Counted from the stretch's first letter, positions 32,586 to 42,690 are shown. The stretch: 64,000 nucleotides of DNA from Hydrogenophaga sp. (GCF_030373225.1 NZ_JAUCZG010000004.1:1-64000), one strand, 5' to 3'. Made by a program: numbers and translations. The notes: generated from the sequence alone by a model not told the origin.

Positions 32586-33560
32586 TCAGCGACCGCCCAG
32601 GCTTTCCTTCTCCATCAGCAGGTAGGTGTTGTAGGCGTTCATTCGGTTGGCAAAACGAAACATCGGCATGGGCTCGAAGTCGCGCCAGTCGGTGCTGCTG
32701 TAGGCCTCTTCGAACGGCACCAGTTCCTTGACCGCGCGGCCCATGGTGGTGCGCAGGTAGTTCAGGTAGTCGCGCATGATCACCATGTCCTTGCGCGGCT
32801 CGGTCGACGCGGCGCCGTGACCGGGCACGACCACGTCCACGTCGAAGCGCAGCAGGCGTTCCAGCGAGTGGATCCACTGGCCGCTGTCGGCCTGGCCCAC
32901 GAAGGGCAGGCGCCCGCTGAACATCAGGTCGCCGGCGAAAAGAACACGTTCGGCCGGCACATGAACGGCCATGTCCTCGGGCGTGTGCGACGGCCCCACG
33001 CGCTCCAGCACGAAGCGCATTCCCGAGAGTTCCAGCGTGGTCGATTCCTTGAGCCAGCGGTCGGCCGGCACCAGACGGGTCTTGTCGTCCACCCAGGGCG
33101 CGAGTTCGGTGCGCGACGCCACCAGGCGCTGCGCGGCGGTCTCGGAATTCAGGTACTCGCGGGCGTCCTGCTGCGCCACGATCTGCGCCCCCAGTTCCTT
33201 GAACACCTGCAGGCCATAGATGTGGTCGGCATGGTAGTGCGTCACGATCACATGGGTGATGGGCTTGGGCGTGATTTCGGCGATCTTCTGCACCAGGCGG
33301 CGCGCCAGCGCGGGTGAGCCCAGCGCGTCGATCACCACCACGCCCTGTGGCGCCACCACGAAGCCGGCGTTGCTGATGAAGTTCTGGTTGGCCGGTGAGC
33401 CGAGGGCGGCCAGCCCCTGCACGAACCAGCTGTTGGGGCCGACCTTCTGCGGCTGCATGTCGGACAGGTTCTGCGCCGCGGCCGAGAGGCTCAGGGCGGC
33501 CAGGCTCAGTGTCAGCACGCGGGCGAACCGTTGGCGCAAGGTGGGTGCGGTCGAGATCAT
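32586..33560 (-). CDS. Exported metallo-beta-lactamase-fold hydrolase
   Basis: The 324-residue precursor has a Sec signal (about 1-30, VLTLSLAALSLSAAAQ) and the MBL zinc motif THYHADH with His108, His110, Asp112 and His113. Later ligands follow in PSHTPEDM, FAGDLMFSGR and VPGHG. It resembles periplasmic MBL proteins near sulfur-oxidation or PQQ-enzyme genes (SoxH-like), but substrate is not evident. It lies 21 bp behind an exported rhodanese, with which it probably forms an operon. Confidence 0.88.
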   Translation of the reverse strand: MISTAPTLRQRFARVLTLSLAALSLSAAAQNLSDMQPQKVGPNSWFVQGLAALGSPANQNFISNAGFVVAPQGVVVIDALGSPALARRLVQKIAEITPKPITHVIVTHYHADHIYGLQVFKELGAQIVAQQDAREYLNSETAAQRLVASRTELAPWVDDKTRLVPADRWLKESTTLELSGMRFVLERVGPSHTPEDMAVHVPAERVLFAGDLMFSGRLPFVGQADSGQWIHSLERLLRFDVDVVVPGHGAASTEPRKDMVIMRDYLNYLRTTMGRAVKELVPFEEAYSSTDWRDFEPMPMFRFANRMNAYNTYLLMEKESLGGR

Positions 33561-33581
33561 GGGGCGCTCCTCGGGTGGGGC

Positions 33582-34043
33582 TCAGTGTCTGGCGGCGGGT
33601 ATCGTGCGGCTCGCGGCGTCGAATCCGCCCTTGGCCTTCCACTCTTCCATGCCGCCCTGCAGGATGCGCAGGTTGTCCCAGCCGGCCACGCGCAGCGCAA
33701 AGCCGGCCTGCGCCGACAGCGAGCCGGTGTTGCAGTAGATCAGCACGGGTTTGTCCTTGGGGATCGAATCGCGTTTGGCCAGCACCTGGCGCCAGTCCAT
33801 GTGGATGGCGCCAGGAATGTGCCCCCTGGCAAACTGCCCGGCGTCGCGCGCGTCGATCAGCACGAACTTCTTCCAGTCGTCCCTGGGAATCTGCTCGGCG
33901 AAGATCACGCCGCCGCCGTAGTCCACGAACTCCAGATACGCCTCCATTTCGTCGATGGCGGCCGCCTTGTCGGCCAGGGCGGCGCCGGGGCCGAGCAGGG
34001 CGAGGGTGCTCAGCACCGTCTGGGCGAGGTGGTGTGGGCGCAT
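33582..34043 (-). CDS. Exported rhodanese-domain protein
   Basis: A 153-residue protein with a Sec-type N-terminus (LAQTVLSTLALLGPGAALA) and a single rhodanese domain. The catalytic Cys104 is in YCNTGSLSAQAGF, and the CH2A-like block FVLIDARDAGQFARGHIPGA is at 60-79. It should transfer sulfane sulfur in the periplasm. The ATG at 34041-34043 has a GGAG 6 bp upstream. It is first of the rhodanese-MBL pair and has an inverted repeat in its upstream region. Confidence 0.87.
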   Translation of the reverse strand: MRPHHLAQTVLSTLALLGPGAALADKAAAIDEMEAYLEFVDYGGGVIFAEQIPRDDWKKFVLIDARDAGQFARGHIPGAIHMDWRQVLAKRDSIPKDKPVLIYCNTGSLSAQAGFALRVAGWDNLRILQGGMEEWKAKGGFDAASRTIPAARH

Positions 34044-34067
34044 CTTGTCTCCATTGTTTGGTAGTAA

Positions 34068-34083
34068 ATCAGCAATCACTGAT
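34068..34083. promoter_or_regulatory. Inverted repeat upstream of the rhodanese gene
   Basis: ATCAG-CAATCA-CTGAT lies 25-40 bp before the rhodanese ATG in a locally AT-rich stretch. It is a candidate operator; no family of regulator can be named from it. Confidence 0.4.
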
Positions 34084-34155
34084 ATTGTGTGCCGATTTTG
34101 AATCTTCTGAAACCACCGAGCCACCAGGCGCACGGTCCGGACTTGCAAGGCCACC

Positions 34156-34278
34156 ATGAGCAGCAGCCGCAGCGTTGATTTTTTCGACCGCCAGTTCGAA
34201 CGGCAGATCCACCAGGACTTTGCGGCACCGGGCAACACGGTGAAGTCGTTCGCGACCATCGTCGCGCGCAAACCCTGA
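34156..34278 (+). pseudogene. Internally deleted SAM-methyltransferase relic
   Basis: A 40-codon frame reads MSSSRSVDFFDRQFERQIHQ and then DFAAPGNTVKSFATIVARKP before a TGA. The first half looks like the extreme N-terminus of TehB-like class I methyltransferases, the second like their last strand. The whole SAM-binding core is absent. The simplest reading is an in-frame internal deletion, perhaps across a short repeat encoding QDFA/DFA. The family match is from memory of family sequences, so it is moderate. The relic lies between SUMF1 and rhodanese genes, on the opposite strand. Confidence 0.5.
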
Positions 34279-34290
34279 CGGGTGATCCGC

Positions 34291-34983
34291 TCAGGCGTAC
34301 ACGCAGCGAAAGCCGATGTAGACCGCGACAAAATCGGCCGGCTTCCAGGCCACCACGTCGGCCTTCATCTGCGAGGCGCCATACCACCACGAGCCACCCA
34401 TGGTGCGGCGCTCGTTGCCCTGCTGGTCGCTCACCCATTCCCACACGTTGGCGCCCATGTCGTGCAGCCCGTTGACGCCGGCCGCCGTTTCGCCCGCCGG
34501 CGCGGCGCGGGACCAGCGGTCGGCGTCGCTGGTGTTGGCGCCTTGCGGGCTGTTGCCCGTGGGCCAGGCGTAGGTGGTGCCGCGCTGCCAGGGTGCGGGC
34601 GGCGCAGCGCGCTGTTCGGTGAATGCCGCGCTCAACCACTCGGCGGCGGTGGGCAGGCGCCCGCCGGCCCAGCGGCAGTAGGCCTCGGCCTCGGCGTGCG
34701 TGAGGTGCACGGCGGGCAGTTGCGGAGAGGCCGCAACGCCGTCGGGCGTGCGCCAGGTCCAGCCCGCGCGGCGCTGCCAGCCGCCTTCGAACTCGAAGCC
34801 GCCGCCCTCGGTCTCGGCCCGCGTGACGGTGGCCGTGGCCTGGGCAAAACGGCTGAACTGCGCGATGGTGACTTCGGTGCGGTCGATCGAGAACCGGGCC
34901 AGCCGCACGCGGTCGTTGGCCAGCGCGGCCTGGGCCGCCGCCGCCAGCAGCAGGCCGGTGAACAAACGCTGCGGGTGTTTCAT
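34291..34983 (-). CDS. Exported SUMF1/formylglycine-generating-enzyme-like protein
   Basis: The 230-residue precursor has a signal peptide (LFTGLLLAAAAQAALAN) and a C-type-lectin-like FGE-sulfatase fold: IDRTEVTIAQFSRFA, YCRWAGGRLPTAAEWL, GANVWEWVSD and the end IGFRCVYA. It is shorter than true formylglycine-generating enzymes. I cannot confirm their catalytic Cys pair, so a binding or modification role remains open. Its start overlaps the thioesterase stop by 4 bp. Confidence 0.85.
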   Translation of the reverse strand: MKHPQRLFTGLLLAAAAQAALANDRVRLARFSIDRTEVTIAQFSRFAQATATVTRAETEGGGFEFEGGWQRRAGWTWRTPDGVAASPQLPAVHLTHAEAEAYCRWAGGRLPTAAEWLSAAFTEQRAAPPAPWQRGTTYAWPTGNSPQGANTSDADRWSRAAPAGETAAGVNGLHDMGANVWEWVSDQQGNERRTMGGSWWYGASQMKADVVAWKPADFVAVYIGFRCVYA

Positions 34984-35486
34984 GGCCGCTTGTGATCCGT
35001 TTCAGACGACGGGGTTCGCAGTTCGTCGAAACGGCTGGCGAATTCCTGGCGCAACTGTTTGCGCACCTTGGCCGCGGCGTGGCGGCGGCATTCGTCGGGT
35101 GTCACGGGCACGAGCGGCGGCACCGCCACGGGCTTGCCGTCGTCGCCCACCGCGACCATGGTGAAGAAGCAGCTGTTGGCGTGGCGCACCACCTGGTTGC
35201 GGATGTTCTCGGTCACCACCTTGATGCCGATTTCCATTGACGAGGTGCCGGTGAAGTTGACCGAGGCCATGAAGGTGACGAGCTCGCCCACGTGGATGGG
35301 CTGGCGGAACATGACCTGGTCCACCGAGAGCGTGACCACGTAGCTGCGTGCGTAGCGGCTGGCGCAGGCATAGGCCACCTGGTCGAGCAGCTTGAGCACG
35401 GTGCCGCCGTGCACATTGCCCGAAAAGTTGGCCATGTCGGGCGTCATGAGCACCGTCATGGCGAGTTGGTGGGTGGGCAGGTCCAT
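34980..35486 (-). CDS. Acyl-CoA thioesterase (hotdog fold, YciA/BACH type)
   Basis: The 168-residue protein carries the HotDog acyl-CoA hydrolase pattern: MANFSGNVHGGTVLKLLDQV, with the catalytic Asp in LLDQVAYACASRYA, followed by TLSVDQVMFRQPIHVGELV. It hydrolyses acyl-CoA to free acid in the cytoplasm. The gene begins the thioesterase-SUMF1 pair, but a shared function is unlikely on known biology. Confidence 0.9.
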   Translation of the reverse strand: MDLPTHQLAMTVLMTPDMANFSGNVHGGTVLKLLDQVAYACASRYARSYVVTLSVDQVMFRQPIHVGELVTFMASVNFTGTSSMEIGIKVVTENIRNQVVRHANSCFFTMVAVGDDGKPVAVPPLVPVTPDECRRHAAAKVRKQLRQEFASRFDELRTPSSETDHKRP

Positions 35487-35726
35487 GGCGGGGGTGTGGG
35501 TCGACGCAGCACCGCGCTGCTGGCCGGCATTGTGCCCGGATCTGCCAGCACGGGCCGGTGAGTGTCATGGTGCGGTAAAGCTGGAATGAAGGCGTTTGCC
35601 GCCGTCCGCACCCTCCCACAGCGTGAAACCGTGGGCCGTCCGACGCGGTTCGACAAACACGTTTTGTCACCGGCGTTGCGGCCAGGCCGGTTAGATTGCG
35701 TGCACGTTGCAACGCTTTGAAAGGAC

Positions 35727-36287
35727 ATGCACATGGACAAGTCAATGATGAAGGGCATCGCCGTGGGCGGCCTGGCCATGGTGGTGCTGGGGGCCAGCGG
35801 CGTCACCGGCTACCAGGCGCTGACGCAGCCCGAGGTGGCCGAGGTCGTGGCGGTGAAGGAGGTCATGAAGACGGTGTCGACCCCGCGCGAGGTTTGCGAA
35901 ACGGTCGCCGTGCAGCGCACGGCACCGGTGAAGGACCAGAACCGCATCGCCGGCACAGTGGTCGGGGGTCTGGCCGGGGGGCTGCTGGGCAGTGCGGTGG
36001 GCAACGGCACCGGCAAGACCGTGGCCACCGTGGTGGGCGCGGCCGCCGGCGGCTATGCGGGCAACCAGGTGCAGAAGAACATGCAGCAGAAAGACGTGGT
36101 CACGACCAACGAGCAGCGTTGCAAGACCGTGCAGGACAAGTCGCAAAAGGTGGTGGGCTACGACGTGACCTACCGCCTCGACGGCAAGGACGGCACGGTG
36201 CGCACCAGCTTCAAACCCGGCGACACGCTGCCGGTGAAAGACGGCCAGGTGGTGACCACACCGCCGGCCGCCGACGCCAGGTCCTGA
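35727..36287 (+). CDS. Glycine-zipper 2TM (17-kDa antigen-like) envelope protein
   Basis: The 186-residue protein begins with a hydrophobic signal-like segment (IAVGGLAMVVLGASG). A basic/polar stretch follows, then the glycine zipper GTVVGGLAGGLLGSAVGNGT plus VVGAAAGGYAGNQVQK (about 77-120). Two Cys (EVCETV and EQRCKTV) may form a disulfide. The C-terminal part has the strand pattern of the outer-membrane Rickettsia 17-kDa antigen family. The start may be 35727 or the ATG at 35733. It is convergent with the HlyD-type gene. Confidence 0.85.
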   Translation: MHMDKSMMKGIAVGGLAMVVLGASGVTGYQALTQPEVAEVVAVKEVMKTVSTPREVCETVAVQRTAPVKDQNRIAGTVVGGLAGGLLGSAVGNGTGKTVATVVGAAAGGYAGNQVQKNMQQKDVVTTNEQRCKTVQDKSQKVVGYDVTYRLDGKDGTVRTSFKPGDTLPVKDGQVVTTPPAADARS

Positions 36288-36296
36288 CGCTGGCGC

Positions 36297-37511
36297 TCAC
36301 CGGACCTTCACCGCCTGGCCGTCGCTGATGGTGCTGCCCGGGTAGAGCAGCACCTGCTCGCCCTCGCGCACGCCATCGCTGACCCAGGCGACGTCGGCGT
36401 TGCGCTCGCGCAGCGTCACGGCGCGCGCCACCGCACGCTGACCCTCGATCACGAACACCCGCCACGCGGTGCCGTCGCGCACGAGCGCAGCGCCGGGCAG
36501 CAGCAGGGCGCCTTCCTGGCTGGAGACGGTGATGCGCGCGTCGACCCGGAAGCCATCACCCAACCGCTGCGTCCCTGGCGCGGTGGTGTCCAGGTCCACG
36601 ATCACGTTCACCCGCTGCTCCTCGATGCCCAGCGCCGAGACCTTGGTGAAGGCCACCGGCTCGATGCGCACCACATGACCCGCCAGCGCCGCCGCCCCGG
36701 TGTTCAGCGCCAGGCTCACCGGTGCACCCGGCGCGATGGCCTGCACCTCGCTGGAGAGCACGTCGATGACGGCTTCCACCGCCGAGACATCGCCGATTTC
36801 CAGCAGGGGCTGTCCCGCGGTCACGGGGGCGGCGCTGTCCAGGTGCAGCTTGATCACCTGGCCATCGGCCGGGCTCCTGAGCGTCCACAGGCCCTCCGGG
36901 CGAGCCCCTGTACCGGGCTCCGAGCGGGCCAGCGCGGCCTGTGCCTCGGCCAGTGCGAACCCGGCAGCGCGCAACTCGGCGCGCCCGGCTTCCAGCGCCT
37001 GCTGTGCCGACCGGCGCGCCAGCACCGCCTGATCGAGCGCGGAGGGCGCGATGAAGTTCTCGCGTGCCAGTTTCTGTGCGCGCTCGGCTTCCAGGCTGGC
37101 CTGGGCCAGCGCCGTGTCCAGGCGCTGCAGTTGAGCACGCGCCGCGCGCTGCGCCGCGTCGGCGCTGCCCACACGTTGCTGCAGCACGAGCCGGGTGCGC
37201 GCGTCGATCATCTGTGGCGCCACGGGAGTGAGCGTGGCCACCACGTCGCCGGCGCGAACGGGGTCGCCCACCTTGAGCGTGGGCCGCGCCAGTTCGGCCT
37301 GGGTGGGCGCCGAGATCAGGTAACGGTGTTTCAGGCGCAACTGCCCGTCTTCCTCGATCGCCTGCTCGAAACGACCGACGGTGACCGGCGCCACCTCCAC
37401 CAGCAGCGGACGCGGCTGGAAGGCCCACCAGGCGAGGGCGCCGACCAGCAGGGCAGCGATCCCCCAGGGCGCCCAGTGGCGCCAGCGGTTGTTGTGGTTC
37501 GTGTGGTTCAT
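36297..37511 (-). CDS. HlyD/RND-type periplasmic adaptor
   Basis: The 404-residue protein has one N-terminal helix (WGIAALLVGALAWWAF), lipoyl half-motifs, a long Ala/Gln/Arg-rich coiled-coil hairpin (about 105-200) and beta-barrel/membrane-proximal domains (LLLPGAALVRDGTAWRVFVI). It would bridge an inner-membrane exporter to the outer membrane. Its start overlaps the permease stop by 4 bp, so ATPase, FtsX-type permease and adaptor form one operon, like MacAB-type exporters. Confidence 0.9.
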   Translation of the reverse strand: MNHTNHNNRWRHWAPWGIAALLVGALAWWAFQPRPLLVEVAPVTVGRFEQAIEEDGQLRLKHRYLISAPTQAELARPTLKVGDPVRAGDVVATLTPVAPQMIDARTRLVLQQRVGSADAAQRAARAQLQRLDTALAQASLEAERAQKLARENFIAPSALDQAVLARRSAQQALEAGRAELRAAGFALAEAQAALARSEPGTGARPEGLWTLRSPADGQVIKLHLDSAAPVTAGQPLLEIGDVSAVEAVIDVLSSEVQAIAPGAPVSLALNTGAAALAGHVVRIEPVAFTKVSALGIEEQRVNVIVDLDTTAPGTQRLGDGFRVDARITVSSQEGALLLPGAALVRDGTAWRVFVIEGQRAVARAVTLRERNADVAWVSDGVREGEQVLLYPGSTISDGQAVKVR

Positions 37512-39877
37512 TCGCGGACTTTCAAAACAGCGACCAGGTCGAGACGGTCGATCTGGCGGCGCACCATCAGGGCGCTGACCACACCCGCAGCCAGCACGAT
37601 CAGGGCGGCCCAGGCGTAGGTGGCGGGTTCGATCACCACCGGGAAATCGATGCTGTCGGAGGACATGAGCCGCATCATCAGCGACGCCAGCGCCCAGCCC
37701 GCCACCGCGCCGATGGGCAGGGCCAGCAGCAGTTCGGCCCCGAGCTCGCCGAGCAGCAGCACCGACACCTCGGCGCGCGTCATGCCCAGCACACGCAGGC
37801 TGGCGAGTTCCCAGGCCCGCTCCGAGAGCGTGATGCGTGCGGCGTTGTAGACGATGCCCACCGCCATGGCCACGGCGAACAGCGTGAGGATGCCGCTGAA
37901 CACGCCCATGTTGCGCGAGGTGGTCTCGTTGAAACTGGCCATGGTGCCGGCCTTGTCGAACACGGCGTTGATCACCGGTGCGCGCTTGACCGCCGCCCAG
38001 AACTCGCCCATGGCCAGCGGGTCCACGCGCAGCGCGGCTTCGGCCACGCCGGACCCGTCGCGCGCCAGCGTGTTCATCGCATCGAGGTTCATGAAAGCCT
38101 GCTTGCCCATCAGGGTGTGCACGATCTCCACCACCTCCACCGTGGTGCGTGTCTGGTTCCAGAGACGGAAGTCCACGTCCACGCGGTCACCCACGCGCGC
38201 ACCCACGGCCCTGGCCAGCAGGGACGACATCACCAGGCCGCTCGTGGGCAGCGCCACCGGCCCGCGTGTGTCGTCCACCGTGCGCAGGAGCTGCGCACCA
38301 TCGATCAGGCCCATCAGCGAAGCGTCTTCGGTCTGGCCGCGCAGGCGCACGCGCACCGGTTCGCTGCGGTAGGGCTCGGCCTTCATCACGCCGGGCAGGC
38401 GCTGCAGCTCGTGCACCACCGACAGCGGCACCGGGCGGTGGAAGTTGACCAGCACATCGCCCTGCTGCACCTGGCGGAACTGCACGTCCACGATGTGGGC
38501 GATGGCGTCGAGCCAGAAGGCGCCCGAGATCTGCAGCGCCACCGACATCGCGATGCCGGTGACGGTGAAGGCCGCGCGCAGCGGGCGGCGCTCGAAGTTG
38601 CGGATGACCATGAGCGCGCCCGTGCTCACATGCCGGCCCAGACCGAGCCGTTCGATCAGCGTCTGCCGGTAGCTGGGCGGTGCCGGGGGCTGCATGGCCT
38701 GCGCAGGCCGCAGGCTGACCACCGCGCGGATGGCCGTCCAGGTGCCGGCCGCGGCCGCGGCAAACGACAGTGCGGTGGCCGCCACCACCAGCCACGGCGT
38801 GGTGATGTAGGCGAGCTGGTTGAAGCGGAACACCTCGTCGTACAGGCCCAGCATCAGCTGCCCGATGACCACGCTCAGGCCCAGCCCTGCCACCACGCCC
38901 AGCCCGGCGATCACCAGCGACAGCGAGATGTAGTGCCAGGCGATCGCCGCGTCGCTGTAGCCCAGCGCCTTGAGTGCGGCGATCTGGCTGCGCTGCGTGG
39001 CCACCTGGCGGCTGATCACCACGTTGAGGATGAACATGGCCACCGCCAGAAAGATCGATGGCAGCACCGTGCCCATGACTTTGAGTTGCGAGAGTTCGTC
39101 CGCCACGATCTTGGCCGAGAGCTGTTTGTCGCGGCCCACCGCGCCCAGCGTGCCGTGGGCGTCGAGCAGCCGGTCGACCTGTTCGATCACGGCGGGTCTT
39201 GATGCGCCAGCCTCCAGCCGCAGCGACACCTGGTTGAAGGCGCCCTGCAGGTCGAAGGCATGGGCCATGTGTTCGTCGTCGATCCACCAGATGCCGAAGG
39301 TCTGGTCGTCGGGTGCGCCGCCGCGCGAGGCAAACACGTATTCGGGCGAGATGGCGGTGCCCACCAGGTGCACCTGTTCCAGCCGGCCGTTGAGGATGGC
39401 GTTGACCCGGTCACCGGGACGCAGGCCCCGCGCCACGGCAAAGCGGTCGCTCACCACGGCCTCGAGCGCACGCCCGCGCTCGGGCCAGCGGCCGCTGCGC
39501 AGCGTGAGGGCGTTGAGGCCCTGGCGCTGGTCGTGCACCTGCGCCAGGTCGAGCCCGATGAAGCGACCGGTCACGGGCGCGTCGGCATCGGGCAGCGCGA
39601 TCTGCGCGTCCATCACCACGTCGAGCTTCACTTCGGCCACACCCGCCACGGCGGCCAGCCGCGCGCCCAGGTGCACCGGCGCGCGCTTGACGCTGGCGAA
39701 CACGTCGGCCAGGCGGTTGTCGCGGTAGAAGGCATCGCGCGAGCCCTGCAGCGACTCGTGCACCGAGAACATGCCCACGAAGCCGGCCACGCCGATCGCC
39801 ACCACCAGCGCGATGGTGATCACCTGCGCACGCAGGCGTTTGAGGTCGCGCCAGAGCTTGGTGTCCAGGGCCCTCAT
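37508..39877 (-). CDS. ABC transporter permease with two FtsX domains
   Basis: The 789-residue protein has an N-terminal helix after DLKRLRAQVITIALVVAIGV and a large periplasmic MacB-like core (about 45-250). Three helices follow (about 265-385), then a second helix (FTVTGIAMSVALQISGAFWL), a second periplasmic core and three C-terminal helices. This double-FtsX layout matches lipoprotein or mechanotransmission-type exporters. It lies 7 bp after the ATPase gene. Confidence 0.92.
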   Translation of the reverse strand: MRALDTKLWRDLKRLRAQVITIALVVAIGVAGFVGMFSVHESLQGSRDAFYRDNRLADVFASVKRAPVHLGARLAAVAGVAEVKLDVVMDAQIALPDADAPVTGRFIGLDLAQVHDQRQGLNALTLRSGRWPERGRALEAVVSDRFAVARGLRPGDRVNAILNGRLEQVHLVGTAISPEYVFASRGGAPDDQTFGIWWIDDEHMAHAFDLQGAFNQVSLRLEAGASRPAVIEQVDRLLDAHGTLGAVGRDKQLSAKIVADELSQLKVMGTVLPSIFLAVAMFILNVVISRQVATQRSQIAALKALGYSDAAIAWHYISLSLVIAGLGVVAGLGLSVVIGQLMLGLYDEVFRFNQLAYITTPWLVVAATALSFAAAAAGTWTAIRAVVSLRPAQAMQPPAPPSYRQTLIERLGLGRHVSTGALMVIRNFERRPLRAAFTVTGIAMSVALQISGAFWLDAIAHIVDVQFRQVQQGDVLVNFHRPVPLSVVHELQRLPGVMKAEPYRSEPVRVRLRGQTEDASLMGLIDGAQLLRTVDDTRGPVALPTSGLVMSSLLARAVGARVGDRVDVDFRLWNQTRTTVEVVEIVHTLMGKQAFMNLDAMNTLARDGSGVAEAALRVDPLAMGEFWAAVKRAPVINAVFDKAGTMASFNETTSRNMGVFSGILTLFAVAMAVGIVYNAARITLSERAWELASLRVLGMTRAEVSVLLLGELGAELLLALPIGAVAGWALASLMMRLMSSDSIDFPVVIEPATYAWAALIVLAAGVVSALMVRRQIDRLDLVAVLKVRE

Positions 39878-39884
39878 GGCGGTG

Positions 39885-40622
<738 letters not shown>

Positions 40623-40729
40623 CGGGTGATCGGGCACAAATGGCCGCCACTGATTGCACCACCCGGACCATCGTGTGTCCTTGACACCGGTCAAGTCGGT
40701 GCCATTGGCTTAGACTGCCGCCTCCCCTC

Positions 40730-41956
40730 ATGTCTGTTTCCGCCTCCCCTTCCCCCTCACACGCGCCGCTGATCGCCAACCTGATCGCGCAGCTGGCCTT
40801 CGGGCTGCTGGCCATGACCATCTGCCTGCCGTCGATGCAGGAGTGGGGCGCGCTGTTCGGCTCGGACCAGGCCAGCGTGCAGCTCACCTTCAGCGGCTAC
40901 GTGGTGGCCTACGGCGGGCTGCAGTTGCTCTACGGTCCCTGGTCCGATCGGTGGGGGCGCAAGAAGGTGCTGATGTTCGGCCTGGCGCTCGCCGGCCTGG
41001 GCTCGGTGCTGGCCGCGCTCTCGCCGAGCCTGGCCTGGCTGACCGCGGCGCGGGTGCTGCAGGGCGCGGGCTGCGCGGCCGGCATGGTGGTGGGGCGGGC
41101 CATGGTGCAGGACCTCTTCACCGGTCCCGAGCGCACCCGGGTGATGGCCTTCGTGGGCATGGCCATGGGCCTGATTCCGCCCACCGCCACCATCCTGGGC
41201 GGGCAGATCCATGTGCGGCTGGGCTGGCAGGCCAACTTCGTGCTCATCGCGGTGCTGGCGGTCGTGCTGTTCGTGGCCGCGTGGAAGGGGCTGCCCGAGC
41301 ACCGGCCCGCCACCACGGTGCAGCCGCACTGGCTGGGCGCGATGCTGTCGTCGTATGCCCGGCTGGCGCGCGAACCCTCGTTCCTGCTGTTCGTGCTCAT
41401 CCTGGCCATGACGACCGCCACTTTCTATGCCTTCCTGGCCGGCGCGCCCATCGTGCTGGGCAGCTACGGCGTGGGGCCGGCCGGCATCGGTTACTACATC
41501 ATGGTGGTGCCGCTGTCCTACATCCTGGGCAACTACCTCACCACCCGCCTGGTGCACCGCACCGGCGACCGCGCCATGATGATGATCGGGCAGGTCTTCT
41601 CGGTCGGTGGCATCGCACTCATGCTGGTGCTGGCGCTGGCCAACGTGGACACGCCACTGGCCTTTGCCCTGCCGCTCATGCTGCTGGGCCTGGGCAACGG
41701 CTTTCTGGTGCCGCCGGCGCTCACCGGCACGGTGGGACTGGTGCCGGCGCTGGCTGGCTCCGCTGCTGCAGTGGCGGGCCTGGCACAGCAGCTCATGGGC
41801 GCGGTGGGGGGATACGCGGTGGGGCTGGTGCCGCACGACGGCGCGGTGAACCTGGGCTGGCTGATGCTGGGCCTGGGCAGCGTGGCGCTGGTGGCGCAAG
41901 CGGTGCTGAACCGCCGCCGGCCTGGCAGACCACCGCCGCAGCGCAGCGGTCCCTAA
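40730..41956 (+). CDS. Bcr/CflA-type MFS drug-efflux protein
   Basis: The 408-residue protein has twelve hydrophobic helices. It has the DHA1-family motif A GPWSDRWGRKKVLMFGLAL and motif C-like VLQGAGCAAGMVVGRAMVQD, as in Bcr and CflA exporters. It should expel small hydrophobic compounds with protons. The ATG lacks a good ribosome site. Its stop overlaps the convergent SRAP gene by 4 bp. Confidence 0.9.
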   Translation: MSVSASPSPSHAPLIANLIAQLAFGLLAMTICLPSMQEWGALFGSDQASVQLTFSGYVVAYGGLQLLYGPWSDRWGRKKVLMFGLALAGLGSVLAALSPSLAWLTAARVLQGAGCAAGMVVGRAMVQDLFTGPERTRVMAFVGMAMGLIPPTATILGGQIHVRLGWQANFVLIAVLAVVLFVAAWKGLPEHRPATTVQPHWLGAMLSSYARLAREPSFLLFVLILAMTTATFYAFLAGAPIVLGSYGVGPAGIGYYIMVVPLSYILGNYLTTRLVHRTGDRAMMMIGQVFSVGGIALMLVLALANVDTPLAFALPLMLLGLGNGFLVPPALTGTVGLVPALAGSAAAVAGLAQQLMGAVGGYAVGLVPHDGAVNLGWLMLGLGSVALVAQAVLNRRRPGRPPPQRSGP

Positions 41957-42690
41957 AGCAGGCTGCCCTGGACGTTGGCGCCGCGTTCGCGCGAGGTCAG
42001 CAGCGCGTCGGTGGCGCGTGCATCCGCCAGATCGAACACCTCGGCGGGCTGGGGCCGCACCAGCGCGCGGGCATCGGCCTGCGTGCCGTGCAGCCAGACG
42101 GACCAGTCCTCCGGGTCGATGTGGGCGACGGCGCGTTTGTCCTGCTGCTCGGAGGGCAGCTTGGGATCGGGTTTGTGCAGGCGCGCGAGCAGGGGGTGCG
42201 CGTCGCAGTTGCAGGTGATCATGGTGAAGTTGGGCACCAGCTCCCCGGTGGCGGGATCGGTCCAGTGCGACCACAGGCCCGCCAGCGCCCAGGGTGCACC
42301 GTCGGCGCGGCGCATGCGCCACCAGATGTTCCTGCCGGTTTCCCAGTTGGGCTCCTGGTACCACTGCGCCAGGATCAGGCAGCGCTGGCCCTGTGCCCAC
42401 GGACCCCGGTAGGTCACGCGCTCGGCGATGCCTTCGACGCGCGCGTTGTTCGTGAGGACCGCGCGCGAGGCGGGCCGCCGCGTGGTGCTGCCGGGGCGGA
42501 TCATGCCCCACTGGCCCAGGCGCCCGACCAGCTGTGCGGCTTCACCCGGCTGCCCGGGCCGCACCATCAGGCCGTGCTGGAACGGTCCCACCGTGGCCTG
42601 CGTGTAGTTCTCCACGTCCACGCTCGCACCCACGCTGCCCAGGTAACGCTCGGCCGTGCCTTTGTCGGTCATGTTGTAGAGGTTGCACAT
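41953..42690 (-). CDS. SRAP-domain abasic-site-processing protein (YedK/HMCES family)
   Basis: The 245-residue protein begins MCNLYNMT; Cys2 is the nucleophile that forms a covalent link to abasic sites in single-stranded DNA. The family's other residues lie in ARVEGIAERVTYR (Asn/Glu) and NFTMITCNCDAHPLL (catalytic His). It protects abasic sites during replication. No LexA box of correct spacing is found upstream. Confidence 0.9.
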   Translation of the reverse strand: MCNLYNMTDKGTAERYLGSVGASVDVENYTQATVGPFQHGLMVRPGQPGEAAQLVGRLGQWGMIRPGSTTRRPASRAVLTNNARVEGIAERVTYRGPWAQGQRCLILAQWYQEPNWETGRNIWWRMRRADGAPWALAGLWSHWTDPATGELVPNFTMITCNCDAHPLLARLHKPDPKLPSEQQDKRAVAHIDPEDWSVWLHGTQADARALVRPQPAEVFDLADARATDALLTSRERGANVQGSLL

